Positions 16,144 through 24,664 of a stretch of DNA of 64,000 nt are shown one piece after another. Below the pieces are notes generated by a model. It was not told where the DNA came from, ran no database searches, and saw only the letters and a list, made by a program, of their open reading frames with translations. The DNA lies in the NCBI RefSeq assembly GCF_036687315.1, contig NZ_CP144683.1, positions 3,046,001 through 3,110,000 on the forward strand, read 5' to 3'. Both the position numbers and the translations under genes were made by a program. Every line of letters starts with the position of its first letter. The first letter of the stretch is position 1. Source of the stretch: Sphingopyxis sp. TUF1 (GTDB lineage Bacteria > Pseudomonadota > Alphaproteobacteria > Sphingomonadales > Sphingomonadaceae).

Positions 16144-18267
16144 GTGTCGGGGCTGGACAGCCTTTCGCAGATTCTGTCGGCCATGGCGCTCGCGGGATTT
16201 GCCGGCGCGGCGCTGTGGCTGCTGGTGCGGCCGCGTCAGCGCATGGCGGCGCTGATGCCCGCGCCGCGCCTGCTTGCGCTCGCGGCCGCGACGAGTGCGC
16301 TGTGGGCGGGGGCGATGATGGCGTTTACGCCGGGTGCGCCGCAGGTGATCGTCGCGCAGATGCTGCGCGACCTGGCGATGCTGATGTGGCTCGGCGCGAC
16401 CTTCTGGTCGCCGCGCGCGCCGATGTCGCGGCCGCTGCGGCTGATCGCGCGGATGCTCGCGACGATCTGTTTGCTGACGCTGTTGTTTGGCGGAGCGGCC
16501 TTTTTGTTCGGCGGGGCGGCGGCCGACCCGTGGATGGGACGGACACTGGTCATTGTCGCGATGGTCGTGGCGGTGGGCGGGCTCATCGTCCTCGACGCGG
16601 GCGTGCGCCACGGCGGCGCGGGCCTGAGGATGCCGGTGATGGCGGTCGCGGGCGGCTTTGCGATGCTCTGGGCCTATCAGCTCAACGTCGAACTGATCGG
16701 CGCGCTGACGGGTATGCGCGCGTCGGCGCTGATCGCGCTGCTCCCCGCGGTCGCGCTGCTGACGCTGCCGACCTATGTCGTCGCCGCGATGGATGTCGGG
16801 CGCGAGCGGATGCGGCTGTCGCGTACGGCCGCCACGCGCACGCTGATCCTGCTCGGCGCCGCGAGCTACCTGATCCTCATCGCGTTTACCGTCGCGGTCG
16901 CGCGCGCCGCGGGGGGCGATTATGCGACGCTGGCGCAGGCGATTTCGCTGGTCGCGCTGCTCGGCGCGGCGGCGCTGATGCTCGCTTCGGCCCGGTCGCG
17001 GGCGTGGCTGTCGGTGATGATCTCGAAGCATTTTTTCGAGCATCGCTATGATTATCGCGCCGAATGGATGCGCTTTACCGCGACGCTGGGGCAGGGTGAC
17101 GACGAGCAGGACCGCAATCTGTATCGCCGCGTCGCCAAGGCACTGGCCGAGCTGACGGGCAGTCCCGGCGCGTTGCTGATGACGCCGGCTGCGGCGGGAG
17201 GCTTTCGGATCGCCGAACAATGGCGCTGGCCCGGCGGAATTGCCGAAGATGCGACGCTGTCGCTGCGATCGGCGTTCATGCTTCAGGAAACGCAGCATAT
17301 CGTCGAGCTGGATGCCGAGCGGCGCGGGACGGGCGGGGACAATGTGGGGGGACGGGATCTGGCGATCCCCGACTGGCTGATCGTCGACACGCGCGCTTGG
17401 GTGATCGTGCCGGTGCTGCATTTTCAGCGGATGATCGCGATCGCGGTGCTGCATCGTCCGGCGGTGTCGCGCGCGCTCGACTGGGAAGACCTCGACGTGC
17501 TGCGCATCGCGGGGCAGCAGGCGGCGAGCTATATCGCCGAATCGCAGAGCCAGCAGGCCTTGTCCGAAGCGCGGCGCTTCGACGAGTTCAACCGCCGCTT
17601 TGCCTTCATCATGCACGACATCAAGAATCTGGCGAGCCAGCTGGGCCTGCTCGCGCGCAACGCCGAGCGCCACGCCGACAACCCCGATTTCCGCGCCGAC
17701 ATGACGCAGACGCTTAAAATTTCGGCGGGGCGGCTGTCCGACCTGCTCGTCCGACTGTCGCCGCGCGAACGCGGGCGCGCTGCCGAGCCGGGGCGGGTAC
17801 TGATCGAACCGGTGCTGAACGACATCGCCGCCGAAGTACGGCCGCGCCGCGAACTGTTCGTCGGCTGTAAGGCAGGGCTCGCGGCGTGGGCCGACGCGGG
17901 ATCAATCCGGCAGATCGTCGCCCATCTCGTCGCCAATGCGATCGACGCCTCGGCCGCCGAAACGCCCGTTCAGGTCGTCGCCGTGGCCGAACAGCGGCGG
18001 GTGCGGATCGATGTGATCGACCAGGGGTGCGGGATGACGCGCGAGTTTGTTCGCGACGAGCTGTTCAAACCCTTCGTTTCGACGAAAGACAGCGGGTTCG
18101 GCCTCGGCGCGTTCGAAGCATTGCAGATCGCGGAGGCGATGGGGGGGGCGATCGAAGTGGCAAGCGAACCCGGCAGGGGCAGCAATTTCACGCTGTGGCT
18201 GCCGCTGGCCGACGCGGAGGGCGGCGCGGCAATCGGTGCGCAGATGATGAAAGCGGGACGGACATGA
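16144..18267 (+). CDS. prsK: XrtA/PEP-CTERM system histidine kinase PrsK
   Basis: A 707-residue membrane sensor kinase. The first half has about eight membrane segments, followed by a GAF-like region (about 300-460), a phosphoacceptor box with H491 in IMHDIKNLASQ, and a HATPase domain with N598 and the G boxes DQGCGMT and GFGLGAFEALQ. This is the architecture of PrsK, partner of PrsR in regulating PEP-CTERM/exopolysaccharide genes. A GGAGGG site lies about 12 bases before the GTG at 16144; a GTG at 16120 is possible. Its stop overlaps the prsR start (ATGA). The signal sensed is unknown. Confidence 0.9.
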   Translation: MSGLDSLSQILSAMALAGFAGAALWLLVRPRQRMAALMPAPRLLALAAATSALWAGAMMAFTPGAPQVIVAQMLRDLAMLMWLGATFWSPRAPMSRPLRLIARMLATICLLTLLFGGAAFLFGGAAADPWMGRTLVIVAMVVAVGGLIVLDAGVRHGGAGLRMPVMAVAGGFAMLWAYQLNVELIGALTGMRASALIALLPAVALLTLPTYVVAAMDVGRERMRLSRTAATRTLILLGAASYLILIAFTVAVARAAGGDYATLAQAISLVALLGAAALMLASARSRAWLSVMISKHFFEHRYDYRAEWMRFTATLGQGDDEQDRNLYRRVAKALAELTGSPGALLMTPAAAGGFRIAEQWRWPGGIAEDATLSLRSAFMLQETQHIVELDAERRGTGGDNVGGRDLAIPDWLIVDTRAWVIVPVLHFQRMIAIAVLHRPAVSRALDWEDLDVLRIAGQQAASYIAESQSQQALSEARRFDEFNRRFAFIMHDIKNLASQLGLLARNAERHADNPDFRADMTQTLKISAGRLSDLLVRLSPRERGRAAEPGRVLIEPVLNDIAAEVRPRRELFVGCKAGLAAWADAGSIRQIVAHLVANAIDASAAETPVQVVAVAEQRRVRIDVIDQGCGMTREFVRDELFKPFVSTKDSGFGLGAFEALQIAEAMGGAIEVASEPGRGSNFTLWLPLADAEGGAAIGAQMMKAGRT

Positions 18268-19652
18268 GCGAGGCGATGGCGGACAAGCGCAAGCTGCTGG
18301 TGGTCGAGGACGACCCGGGCCTGCAGACGCAGCTCAAATGGGCGTATGAAGATTATCGGGTGCTGGTCGCGGGCGATCATGACGCGGCGATCGAAATGCT
18401 GCGCGCCGAGGAGCCCGACGTCGTGACGCTCGACCTGGGATTGCCGCCCGACCCCGATGGCACGCGCGAGGGATTCCGGACGCTGAAAGCGATCATCGAG
18501 GCCAAGCCCGATACCAAGGTGATCGTCGTGTCGGGGCATGGCGAGCGCGCGAGCGCCTTGAACGCCATCGCAAGCGGGGCGTGGGATTTTTACCAGAAGC
18601 CGATCGACATCGATGCGCTGGGCCTGATCGTTGCGCGCGCATTTCACGTCCGCGAGCTGGAGGTGGAGAATGCGCGGTTGACGAGCGAGGGGGCGAGCGA
18701 CAACCGGGTGCTCGGCGGCATGATCACCGGCGCGCCCGAAATGCTGAAGGTGGCGCGCATAATCGAGCGCGTCGCGAGCCTCGATGTATCGGTGATGCTG
18801 CTGGGCGCGAGCGGGACCGGCAAGGAATTGTTGGCGCGCGGGCTGCACGAGGCGAGCGGTCGGCGCGACGGCGCGTTCGTCGCGATCAACTGCGCGGCGA
18901 TCCCCGAAAATCTGCTCGAAAGCGAATTGTTCGGGCACGAAAAAGGCGCTTTCACCGGCGCGGTCAAGACGACCGAGGGCAAGATCGAGCTGGCGCATGG
19001 CGGCACGCTGTTCCTTGACGAGGTCGGCGACATCCCGTTGCCGTTGCAGGTCAAACTGCTGCGATTTTTGCAGGAGCGGACGATCGAGCGGATCGGCGGA
19101 CGCAAGGCGATCGCGGTCGATACGCGGATCGTTTGCGCGACGCACCGCGACCTCGATGCGATGATCGCCGAACAGCGATTTCGCGACGATCTCTATTACC
19201 GGCTCGCCGAGATGGTGGTGAAAATCCCTTCGCTCGCCGAACGGCCGGGCGACGCGGTTCTGCTCGCGCGCCATTTCCTTCATCAATATGCGCCCGAGAT
19301 GAACCCCGGCGTACGCGGCTTTGCGCCCGACGCGCTGCAGGCGATCGACGAAGGCCGATGGCCGGGAAATGTGCGCGAACTGGAAAACCGGATCAAGCGC
19401 GCGGTCATCATGGCCGACGGCAAGCTGCTGACGCGCGACGACCTCGACATCGCCGGTGTGGCGAGTGATGGCGGGGAAGGGGGCGAGGCGGCGTGGCTGA
19501 ACCTGCGCAGCGCGCGCGAGGCCGCCGACCGCGTCGCGATCCGCCGCGCGATGACGCAAAGCGAAGGCAATATCTCGCACGCAGCGAAACTTCTGGGGAT
19601 CAGCCGTCCGACGCTTTACGATTTGCTGAAGCAATATCGGATGCAGGGCTGA
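18264..19652 (+). CDS. prsR: PEP-CTERM-box response regulator PrsR (sigma-54 activator)
   Basis: A 462-residue NtrC-type regulator with all parts intact: receiver domain with phosphoacceptor D57, AAA+ domain with Walker A GASGTGKE and the sigma-54 contact loop GAFTGA at 228-233, Walker B TLFLDEVGD, and a C-terminal Fis-type helix-turn-helix (SEGNISHAAKLLGISRPTLY). It is expected to be phosphorylated by PrsK and to open sigma-54 promoters carrying the PEP-CTERM box. The start overlaps prsK by four bases. It makes a useful contrast with the degenerate regulator at 37.7 kb. Confidence 0.93.
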   Translation: MSEAMADKRKLLVVEDDPGLQTQLKWAYEDYRVLVAGDHDAAIEMLRAEEPDVVTLDLGLPPDPDGTREGFRTLKAIIEAKPDTKVIVVSGHGERASALNAIASGAWDFYQKPIDIDALGLIVARAFHVRELEVENARLTSEGASDNRVLGGMITGAPEMLKVARIIERVASLDVSVMLLGASGTGKELLARGLHEASGRRDGAFVAINCAAIPENLLESELFGHEKGAFTGAVKTTEGKIELAHGGTLFLDEVGDIPLPLQVKLLRFLQERTIERIGGRKAIAVDTRIVCATHRDLDAMIAEQRFRDDLYYRLAEMVVKIPSLAERPGDAVLLARHFLHQYAPEMNPGVRGFAPDALQAIDEGRWPGNVRELENRIKRAVIMADGKLLTRDDLDIAGVASDGGEGGEAAWLNLRSAREAADRVAIRRAMTQSEGNISHAAKLLGISRPTLYDLLKQYRMQG

Positions 19653-19679
19653 ATGGGGCGACGAAACGCCTTATCCCTT

Positions 19680-19755
19680 CGTCATTGCGAGCGAAGCGAA
19701 GCAATCCAGTGTAGCGTAAACCGCTCTGGATTGCTTCGCTTCGCTCGCAATGACG
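19680..19755. repeat. Palindromic repeat, family B
   Basis: CGTCATTGCGAGCGAAGCGA on the left is mirrored by TCGCTTCGCTCGCAATGACG on the right, with a short middle. It fills most of the gap between prsR and prsT. Other copies are at 47514-47605 and 62067-62151. Confidence 0.85.
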
Positions 19756-19807
19756 AATTTGCGGATGACAAATGGATAAGCGCCAAACAAGTTCAGGATG
19801 ACGATGG

Positions 19808-21646
19808 ATGAGAGGATTCTCATTCACCGCATTGTTGCTCGCGGCGGCGGCGCTTTCGGCGTGCGGCGGCTCGGCCGAATCTCCGCGCGGCGGGCTGGAA
19901 GCGCGGCGTGCCGCGTTGAGCCAGGCGATCGCCGACGACCCCAGGGCGATCGCCGAGCGCGTCGCGCTCGCGCGCGTGGCGATTGCGCTCGGCGACGGGA
20001 TTGGCGCCGAAGCGGCGGTGAAGGGCGCGCTCGCGGCGGGGGCGAATGACGCAGCGCTGCGCCCGTTGCTCGCGCGTGCCTATGCATTGCAGGGGGACGG
20101 ACAGCGCGCGCTCGCGGCGCTCGACGCCGGGCCGATCATCCCCGAAATGCGGGGCGAAGCCGCGTGGGTCGCGGGCGACGTCCAGCTTGCGAACGGCAAT
20201 CTGGGGGCGGCGCGCGACGCCTATGACCGCGCGGTGCGCGCGTTGCCGCGCAATTCGGCGCTATGGGTCGATGTCGCGCGGTTTCGCGATGCCAGCGCCG
20301 ATATGCGCGGCGCGCGCGACGCGGTCGATTATGCGATCGAACTCGACGCGGCGAACAGCGGGGCGCTGGCGTATAAGGCCAATCTGGTGCGGAGGGCCGA
20401 AGGATTGACCGCATCGCTGGCGTGGTACGACCAGGCGCTTGCCGCCGATCCGGGCAATGCCGCAGCGCTGATCGACCAAGCGGCGACGCTCGGCGACCTT
20501 GGCCGCTATCGCGACATGCTGTCGGCGCTGCGCCGCGCGGCGGCGCTCGTCCCAAGCGATCCCCGGATATATTATCTGCAGGCGGTGCTCGCCGCGCGCG
20601 CCGGAAATTACCCGCTCGCGCGCAGCCTGCTGCAACGCACACGCGGCGAGATGGATAGCGAACCGGGGTTCATGCTGCTGAGCGCGGTGGTCGAGCTCGA
20701 ACTGGGCGGCGAGGCGGTCGCGGCGAACTGGGCCGAACGACTGTTGGCCGAACAGCCGCATAATTTCACCGCGCGGCGCATGTTGGCGGCGGCCGAATGG
20801 ACAGGCGGCGATGCCGAGGCGGCGCTGGCCGCACTGCGCCCGCTCGTCGTGCGGCCCGACGGCGACAGCTGGTCGCTGCTGCTCGCAGCGCGCGCGGCGG
20901 CCGAGCTGGGGCGCGACATCGAGTCGGCCGATTATCAGGCGCGCGCCGCGACGCTGACGCGCGGCGAGGCGGTGCCCTTTGCGGTCGACGAGGATTATGG
21001 CCTGCTGACGATGGCGGCCGATGCCGCGCCGCTCGATCCCGCCACGGCGATCCCCGCGATTTCGGCCGATCTGGCGCGCGGCAATGCGGAACGGGCGATC
21101 GCGCGGGCGGCGCGGCTGCGCGATGCCAATCCGGGGGTCGCCGATGCGCACATGCTGCTTGGCGATGCGGCGATGGCGGGCGGGCGTTATGCGCTGGCGG
21201 TAGAGGCGTATCGTGCGGCGCGCGATCTTGATGGGGGAGAGCGCACGACGTTGCGGCTGGCGAACGCGCTTTATCGCGCGGGCGATGCGGCGGGGTCGGG
21301 CGCGGCGATCATGGCGCTGCGCGAGCGCCAGCCGTCGAGCATCGCCGCCGACCGGATCGCGGGCAATCTGGCGATGGAGCGCGAACAGTGGGACGCGGCG
21401 ATCGCGCATTTCGACCGCGTGCGGCGCCGGATCGGCGACCGCGATGCGGTGGTGCTGCGCGAACTCGCGCGTGCCTGGGCGGCAAAGGGCGACGATGCCC
21501 GCGCGCTGGTGCTGATCGACCGCGCCTATCGGTTGCAGCCGCTGAACGCGGGGATCATGGAATTTTACGCGGCGCTGCTGGAGCGGCGGGGAAAAAGGCA
21601 GGCGGCGGCGGATTTGCGCGAGAAGGCGGCGCAGATCGGGCGGTAG
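19808..21646 (+). CDS. prsT: XrtA/PEP-CTERM system TPR-repeat lipoprotein PrsT
   Basis: A 612-residue lipoprotein made almost wholly of tetratricopeptide-like helical pairs. The signal peptide ends in a lipobox (LAAAALSAC, lipid on Cys19). TPR units are seen throughout, for example around residues 55-110, 180-260 and 430-600. Together with PrsK, PrsR and the sugar transferase it marks an XrtA/PEP-CTERM locus, where PrsT is thought to act as a periplasmic scaffold; its mechanism is unknown. It is separated from prsR by 155 bp that hold a family B repeat, so it may have its own promoter. Confidence 0.85.
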   Translation: MRGFSFTALLLAAAALSACGGSAESPRGGLEARRAALSQAIADDPRAIAERVALARVAIALGDGIGAEAAVKGALAAGANDAALRPLLARAYALQGDGQRALAALDAGPIIPEMRGEAAWVAGDVQLANGNLGAARDAYDRAVRALPRNSALWVDVARFRDASADMRGARDAVDYAIELDAANSGALAYKANLVRRAEGLTASLAWYDQALAADPGNAAALIDQAATLGDLGRYRDMLSALRRAAALVPSDPRIYYLQAVLAARAGNYPLARSLLQRTRGEMDSEPGFMLLSAVVELELGGEAVAANWAERLLAEQPHNFTARRMLAAAEWTGGDAEAALAALRPLVVRPDGDSWSLLLAARAAAELGRDIESADYQARAATLTRGEAVPFAVDEDYGLLTMAADAAPLDPATAIPAISADLARGNAERAIARAARLRDANPGVADAHMLLGDAAMAGGRYALAVEAYRAARDLDGGERTTLRLANALYRAGDAAGSGAAIMALRERQPSSIAADRIAGNLAMEREQWDAAIAHFDRVRRRIGDRDAVVLRELARAWAAKGDDARALVLIDRAYRLQPLNAGIMEFYAALLERRGKRQAAADLREKAAQIGR

Positions 21647-21682
21647 GGGGAGTGGCTGGACGCGACCGATTGCGGCCATTCA

Positions 21683-21801
21683 TCTCCCTCCCGCTTGCGG
21701 GAGGGGTCGGGGGTGGGCAGCGACGGTGCGATGGCCCACCCCGCTGCGACTAACGAACAAGTTCGTAAGTCTCGCTGCCCCTCCCGCTTGCGGGAGGGGA
21801 C
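21683..21801. repeat. Palindromic repeat, family D
   Basis: CTCCCTCCCGCTTGCGGGAG and the downstream copy CCTCCCGCTTGCGGGAGGGG flank a GC-rich middle of about 75 bases that contains the small hairpin ACGAACAAGTTCGT. It lies between prsT and the convergent GntR gene and could serve as a terminator. The second copy is at 34434-34532. Confidence 0.8.
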
Positions 21802-21853
21802 TCTAGCTCAACGGCTCAAGGACAATTTCCCAATCTCTAACCGGCCGACGACC

Positions 21854-22201
21854 TCAGGCCTCGGTCAAGTCCAGCAGCGTCCGCGCGTCGAGGCCGATGC
21901 GGCGCATCTGCTGCGCGACCGGGGGCCAGACGTTCGTCAGGAAATCGGCGCGCATCAGGTCGCGCAGGCGATCGGTCGCGCCGTCGGCGACAAACATTCC
22001 GACGCCGCGTTTCACTGTGACCAGCCCTTCGTCCTGAAAGGTCTGATAGGCTTTTGCGACGGTGAGCGGATTGGCGCCCTCGTCGGCGGCAAGGCTGCGC
22101 ACCGACGGCAGCATGTCGCCGTCGCGAAAGGTGCCGTCGAGGATCGCGTTGGCGATCACATCGCGCAGGCGCTGGTACACGGGTTTGGACTGATCGAGCA
22201 T
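21854..22201 (-). CDS. GntR-family regulator, YtrA-like short form
   Basis: A 115-residue regulator: the N-terminal winged helix-turn-helix of GntR type (PVYQRLRDVIANAILDGTF, then SVRSLAADEGANPLTVAKAY) with only a short helical tail for pairing. That is the YtrA subfamily layout, whose members usually control ABC transporters or stress genes next door. No transporter is adjacent, so its target is unclear; the nitroreductase gene starts upstream on the same strand with 71 bp between, and could be co-transcribed. Confidence 0.88.
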   Translation of the reverse strand: MLDQSKPVYQRLRDVIANAILDGTFRDGDMLPSVRSLAADEGANPLTVAKAYQTFQDEGLVTVKRGVGMFVADGATDRLRDLMRADFLTNVWPPVAQQMRRIGLDARTLLDLTEA

Positions 22202-22272
22202 GGCGCCTTAATGCCATAAGACAGCAGCACAGTCAAACGCCGCTTATTGCGCCTCCTGTGACAATGATGAAA

Positions 22273-22863
22273 TTAAATGTCCCAAGTACGAACGGTCGCG
22301 TCATATTCGGGCCGCGGGCGTTCGGACAGAGGGCCGCTGGCGGTGCCGAAGAAGAAATAGCCGACAACGCGATCGCCGTCACCCGCGCCGAATGCCGCCG
22401 CGACGTCGGGGCTGTAGGCGGCCCAGCCGGTGAGCCAGCTGCCGACGAAACCGTGCGCATGCGCAGCGTGGAGCAGGTTCATGCCGACTGCGCCCGCCGA
22501 CATCTGTTGTTCCCAGACCGGAATCTTCGCGTCCTTCACGGGGGTGGAAAGGAGGACGAGCAGCGTCGGCGCCTGCTGCGCGAACTGGTCGAGCGCAGAA
22601 AGATTGAGGCTCGCGGCGCCGGGATTCTCCTTGACCCACGCGCGCTTGAGCAAATCCGCAAAGGCCGCGCGCTGGTCGTCGGCGACGGTGACGATGCGCC
22701 AGGGGGCGAGCTTGCCATGGTCGGGCGTGCGCAGCGCGAGTTCGATGATCGCGCGAAGCTGCGCGGCGTCGGGGCCGGGCGCGACCATTTCGCGCGCTTT
22801 GCCCGAGCGGCGGGTCGCGAGGTGGGCGAGGAGCGAGGAGGTGTCGTTGAACATCGCGGCCAT
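22273..22863 (-). CDS. Nitroreductase family protein (YdjA-like)
   Basis: A 196-residue FMN-dependent NAD(P)H oxidoreductase of the compact nitroreductase branch. The FMN phosphate contact RRSGK is at 18-22, followed by ALRTPDHGKLAPWRI, the family's second flavin motif, and a C-terminal GYFFFGT strand. The natural substrate is unknown for this branch. The start could also be the MFND Met three codons on. A 21-bp perfect palindrome lies 28 bp upstream of the start and is a good candidate operator. Confidence 0.88.
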   Translation of the reverse strand: MAAMFNDTSSLLAHLATRRSGKAREMVAPGPDAAQLRAIIELALRTPDHGKLAPWRIVTVADDQRAAFADLLKRAWVKENPGAASLNLSALDQFAQQAPTLLVLLSTPVKDAKIPVWEQQMSAGAVGMNLLHAAHAHGFVGSWLTGWAAYSPDVAAAFGAGDGDRVVGYFFFGTASGPLSERPRPEYDATVRTWDI

Positions 22864-22890
22864 GTGGCCTTTTGCGACGGCGAGCGCAAG

Positions 22891-22911
22891 TGTTGCGAAC
22901 GGTTCGCAACA
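22891..22911. promoter_or_regulatory. 21-bp perfect palindrome, candidate operator
   Basis: TGTTGCGAAC-G-GTTCGCAACA is a perfect 10-1-10 inverted repeat between the divergent nitroreductase and peptide transporter genes. Its symmetry and place point to a dimeric regulator acting on one or both. No cognate regulator can be named. Confidence 0.72.
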
Positions 22912-23038
22912 TTATGCCGCGCGATCACGATAGTTTCGCGCGCAATTAGATTCTTCCCATACGCAATTTTCGCGCTAGGTTGCCCCATTCGCGCGGCGGG
23001 GAGCCGCGCCCACGATAATCGGGAAAAGGGACGCTTTG

Positions 23039-24661
23039 ATGAAAGACATGAGCCTCTGGCAGGAGGGCGACTGGATCGCGGCCATCGCGCTGATCGTATT
23101 AGCGGGTTTCCTGAGCATCGGTGCGCTGATCGCCACCAGCCGGAAACCCGAGTTCGCAGGCCACCCCAAGGGCCTCTACATGCTTTTCTTCGCCGAAATG
23201 TGGGAGCGTTTCTCCTATTATGGCATGCGCGCCATCCTGATTTTCTATCTGACGCAGCACTGGCTGTTCAGCGACAGCAAATCGAGCCTGATCTATGGGG
23301 CCTATACCAGCCTCGTTTATATTACTCCGGTGCTCGGCGGCTATCTGGCCGACCGTTATCTGGGCCAGCGCAAGGCGGTGCTGTTCGGTGGCCTGCTGCT
23401 GGCCGCGGGGCACAGCCTGATGGCGGTCGAGGGCGTTGGCGGGCAGGATGATCCGACGATCAACGTCTTCTGGGCCGCGCTGGCCTTCATCATCGTCGGA
23501 TCGGGCTTTTTGAAAGCCAATATCTCGGTGATGGTCGGGCAGCTTTACAAGCTCACTGATACGCGCCGCGACGGCGCCTATACGATCTTTTACATGGGCA
23601 TCAACGTCGGCGCGGCGCTCGGCACGATCCTGGTCGCCTATCTTGGCCAGACGATCGGCTGGGGCTTTGGATTCGGCCTTGCGGGCATCGGGATGCTCGC
23701 GGGTCTGGTCGTGTTCGTGCTGGGCAAGGGCGTGCTGAACGGCGCGGGCGAAGCGCCGGCGCCGCTCGCGAAATCGCGCGAAATGACGATCTACGCGATC
23801 GGTTTTGCGTCGGTCGCGGTGATCTGGGCGCTCGTGCAATATCAGGATGTGATCCAGTCGTTGCTCGTCGTCTCGGGCATCGCGCTCCTCGGCTACGTTC
23901 TTTACGAGAGTTTGAAGCTCGAAAAGGAACCGCGCGAGCGCATGTTCGCGATCCTGTTCCTTATCAGCCTCAATCCGCTGTTCTGGGGCCTGTTCGAACA
24001 GGCGGGCGGGTCGATGAACCTGTTCACCGATCGTTTCGTCGATCGCAGCGGCGTGCCCGCGGGCATCTTCCAGTCGATCAACCCGATCATCATCATCCTG
24101 GTCGCGCCGATCTTTGCCGCGCTCTGGGTATGGCTCGGCAAGCGCGGCGCGGAGCCTTCGGCGCCCGCCAAGTTCGGCCTGGCGCTCGCGCAGATGGGGC
24201 TGGCCAACCTTGTCCTGGTGTGGGGTGCCGAGGCCTATGGCGTCGCCGCGATGACGCCGGTGTTTCTGGTGTTCGCTTATTATTTCTTCGCGACGACCGG
24301 CGAACTCTGTCTCAGCCCGGTGGGACTGAGCGCGATGAACCGGCTGGCGCCGAGCTTCCTTGCGTCGCTCATTATGGGCGCATGGTTCTATATGACCGCG
24401 GTCGGCAATTTCGTGGCGGGCAAGATCGGCGAGGCGACCGGCGGTCACGACGGGCAGATGACCAAGCAGGGCCTGCTCGACATCTATGAATTGTTCGGCT
24501 GGATATCGATCGGCGCGGCGGTGGCGGTGCTGCTCGTCAGTCCGATCGTCAAGCGCTGGATGCACCTCGATACGCTGCGCGACCGCGACGACGGTCTGGC
24601 GGGCGTTGGCGAGGCCGAGGCACAAGCGGCGGGTATCCATCCCGAACCAAAAAGGGCGTAA
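23039..24661 (+). CDS. POT-family (PTR2) proton-dependent peptide transporter
   Basis: A 540-residue inner-membrane symporter that imports di- and tripeptides with protons. The POT signature ExxERFSYYG appears as EMWERFSYYGMR near residue 55, followed by the usual 12-14 membrane segments; the YKLTDTRRDGAYTIFYMGIN region is the second POT signature area. The start is the ATG at 23039 (an in-frame TTG precedes it). Only three bases separate it from a lipoprotein amidohydrolase, and a second amidohydrolase overlaps that one, so peptide uptake and periplasmic hydrolysis seem to be joined in one operon. Confidence 0.92.
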   Translation: MKDMSLWQEGDWIAAIALIVLAGFLSIGALIATSRKPEFAGHPKGLYMLFFAEMWERFSYYGMRAILIFYLTQHWLFSDSKSSLIYGAYTSLVYITPVLGGYLADRYLGQRKAVLFGGLLLAAGHSLMAVEGVGGQDDPTINVFWAALAFIIVGSGFLKANISVMVGQLYKLTDTRRDGAYTIFYMGINVGAALGTILVAYLGQTIGWGFGFGLAGIGMLAGLVVFVLGKGVLNGAGEAPAPLAKSREMTIYAIGFASVAVIWALVQYQDVIQSLLVVSGIALLGYVLYESLKLEKEPRERMFAILFLISLNPLFWGLFEQAGGSMNLFTDRFVDRSGVPAGIFQSINPIIIILVAPIFAALWVWLGKRGAEPSAPAKFGLALAQMGLANLVLVWGAEAYGVAAMTPVFLVFAYYFFATTGELCLSPVGLSAMNRLAPSFLASLIMGAWFYMTAVGNFVAGKIGEATGGHDGQMTKQGLLDIYELFGWISIGAAVAVLLVSPIVKRWMHLDTLRDRDDGLAGVGEAEAQAAGIHPEPKRA

Positions 24662-24664
24662 TCC

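Noticed and set aside
19680..19755. Repeats considered as CRISPR units
   Set aside because: They are single, self-complementary intergenic elements spread over the window, not regularly spaced arrays, and there are no cas genes.
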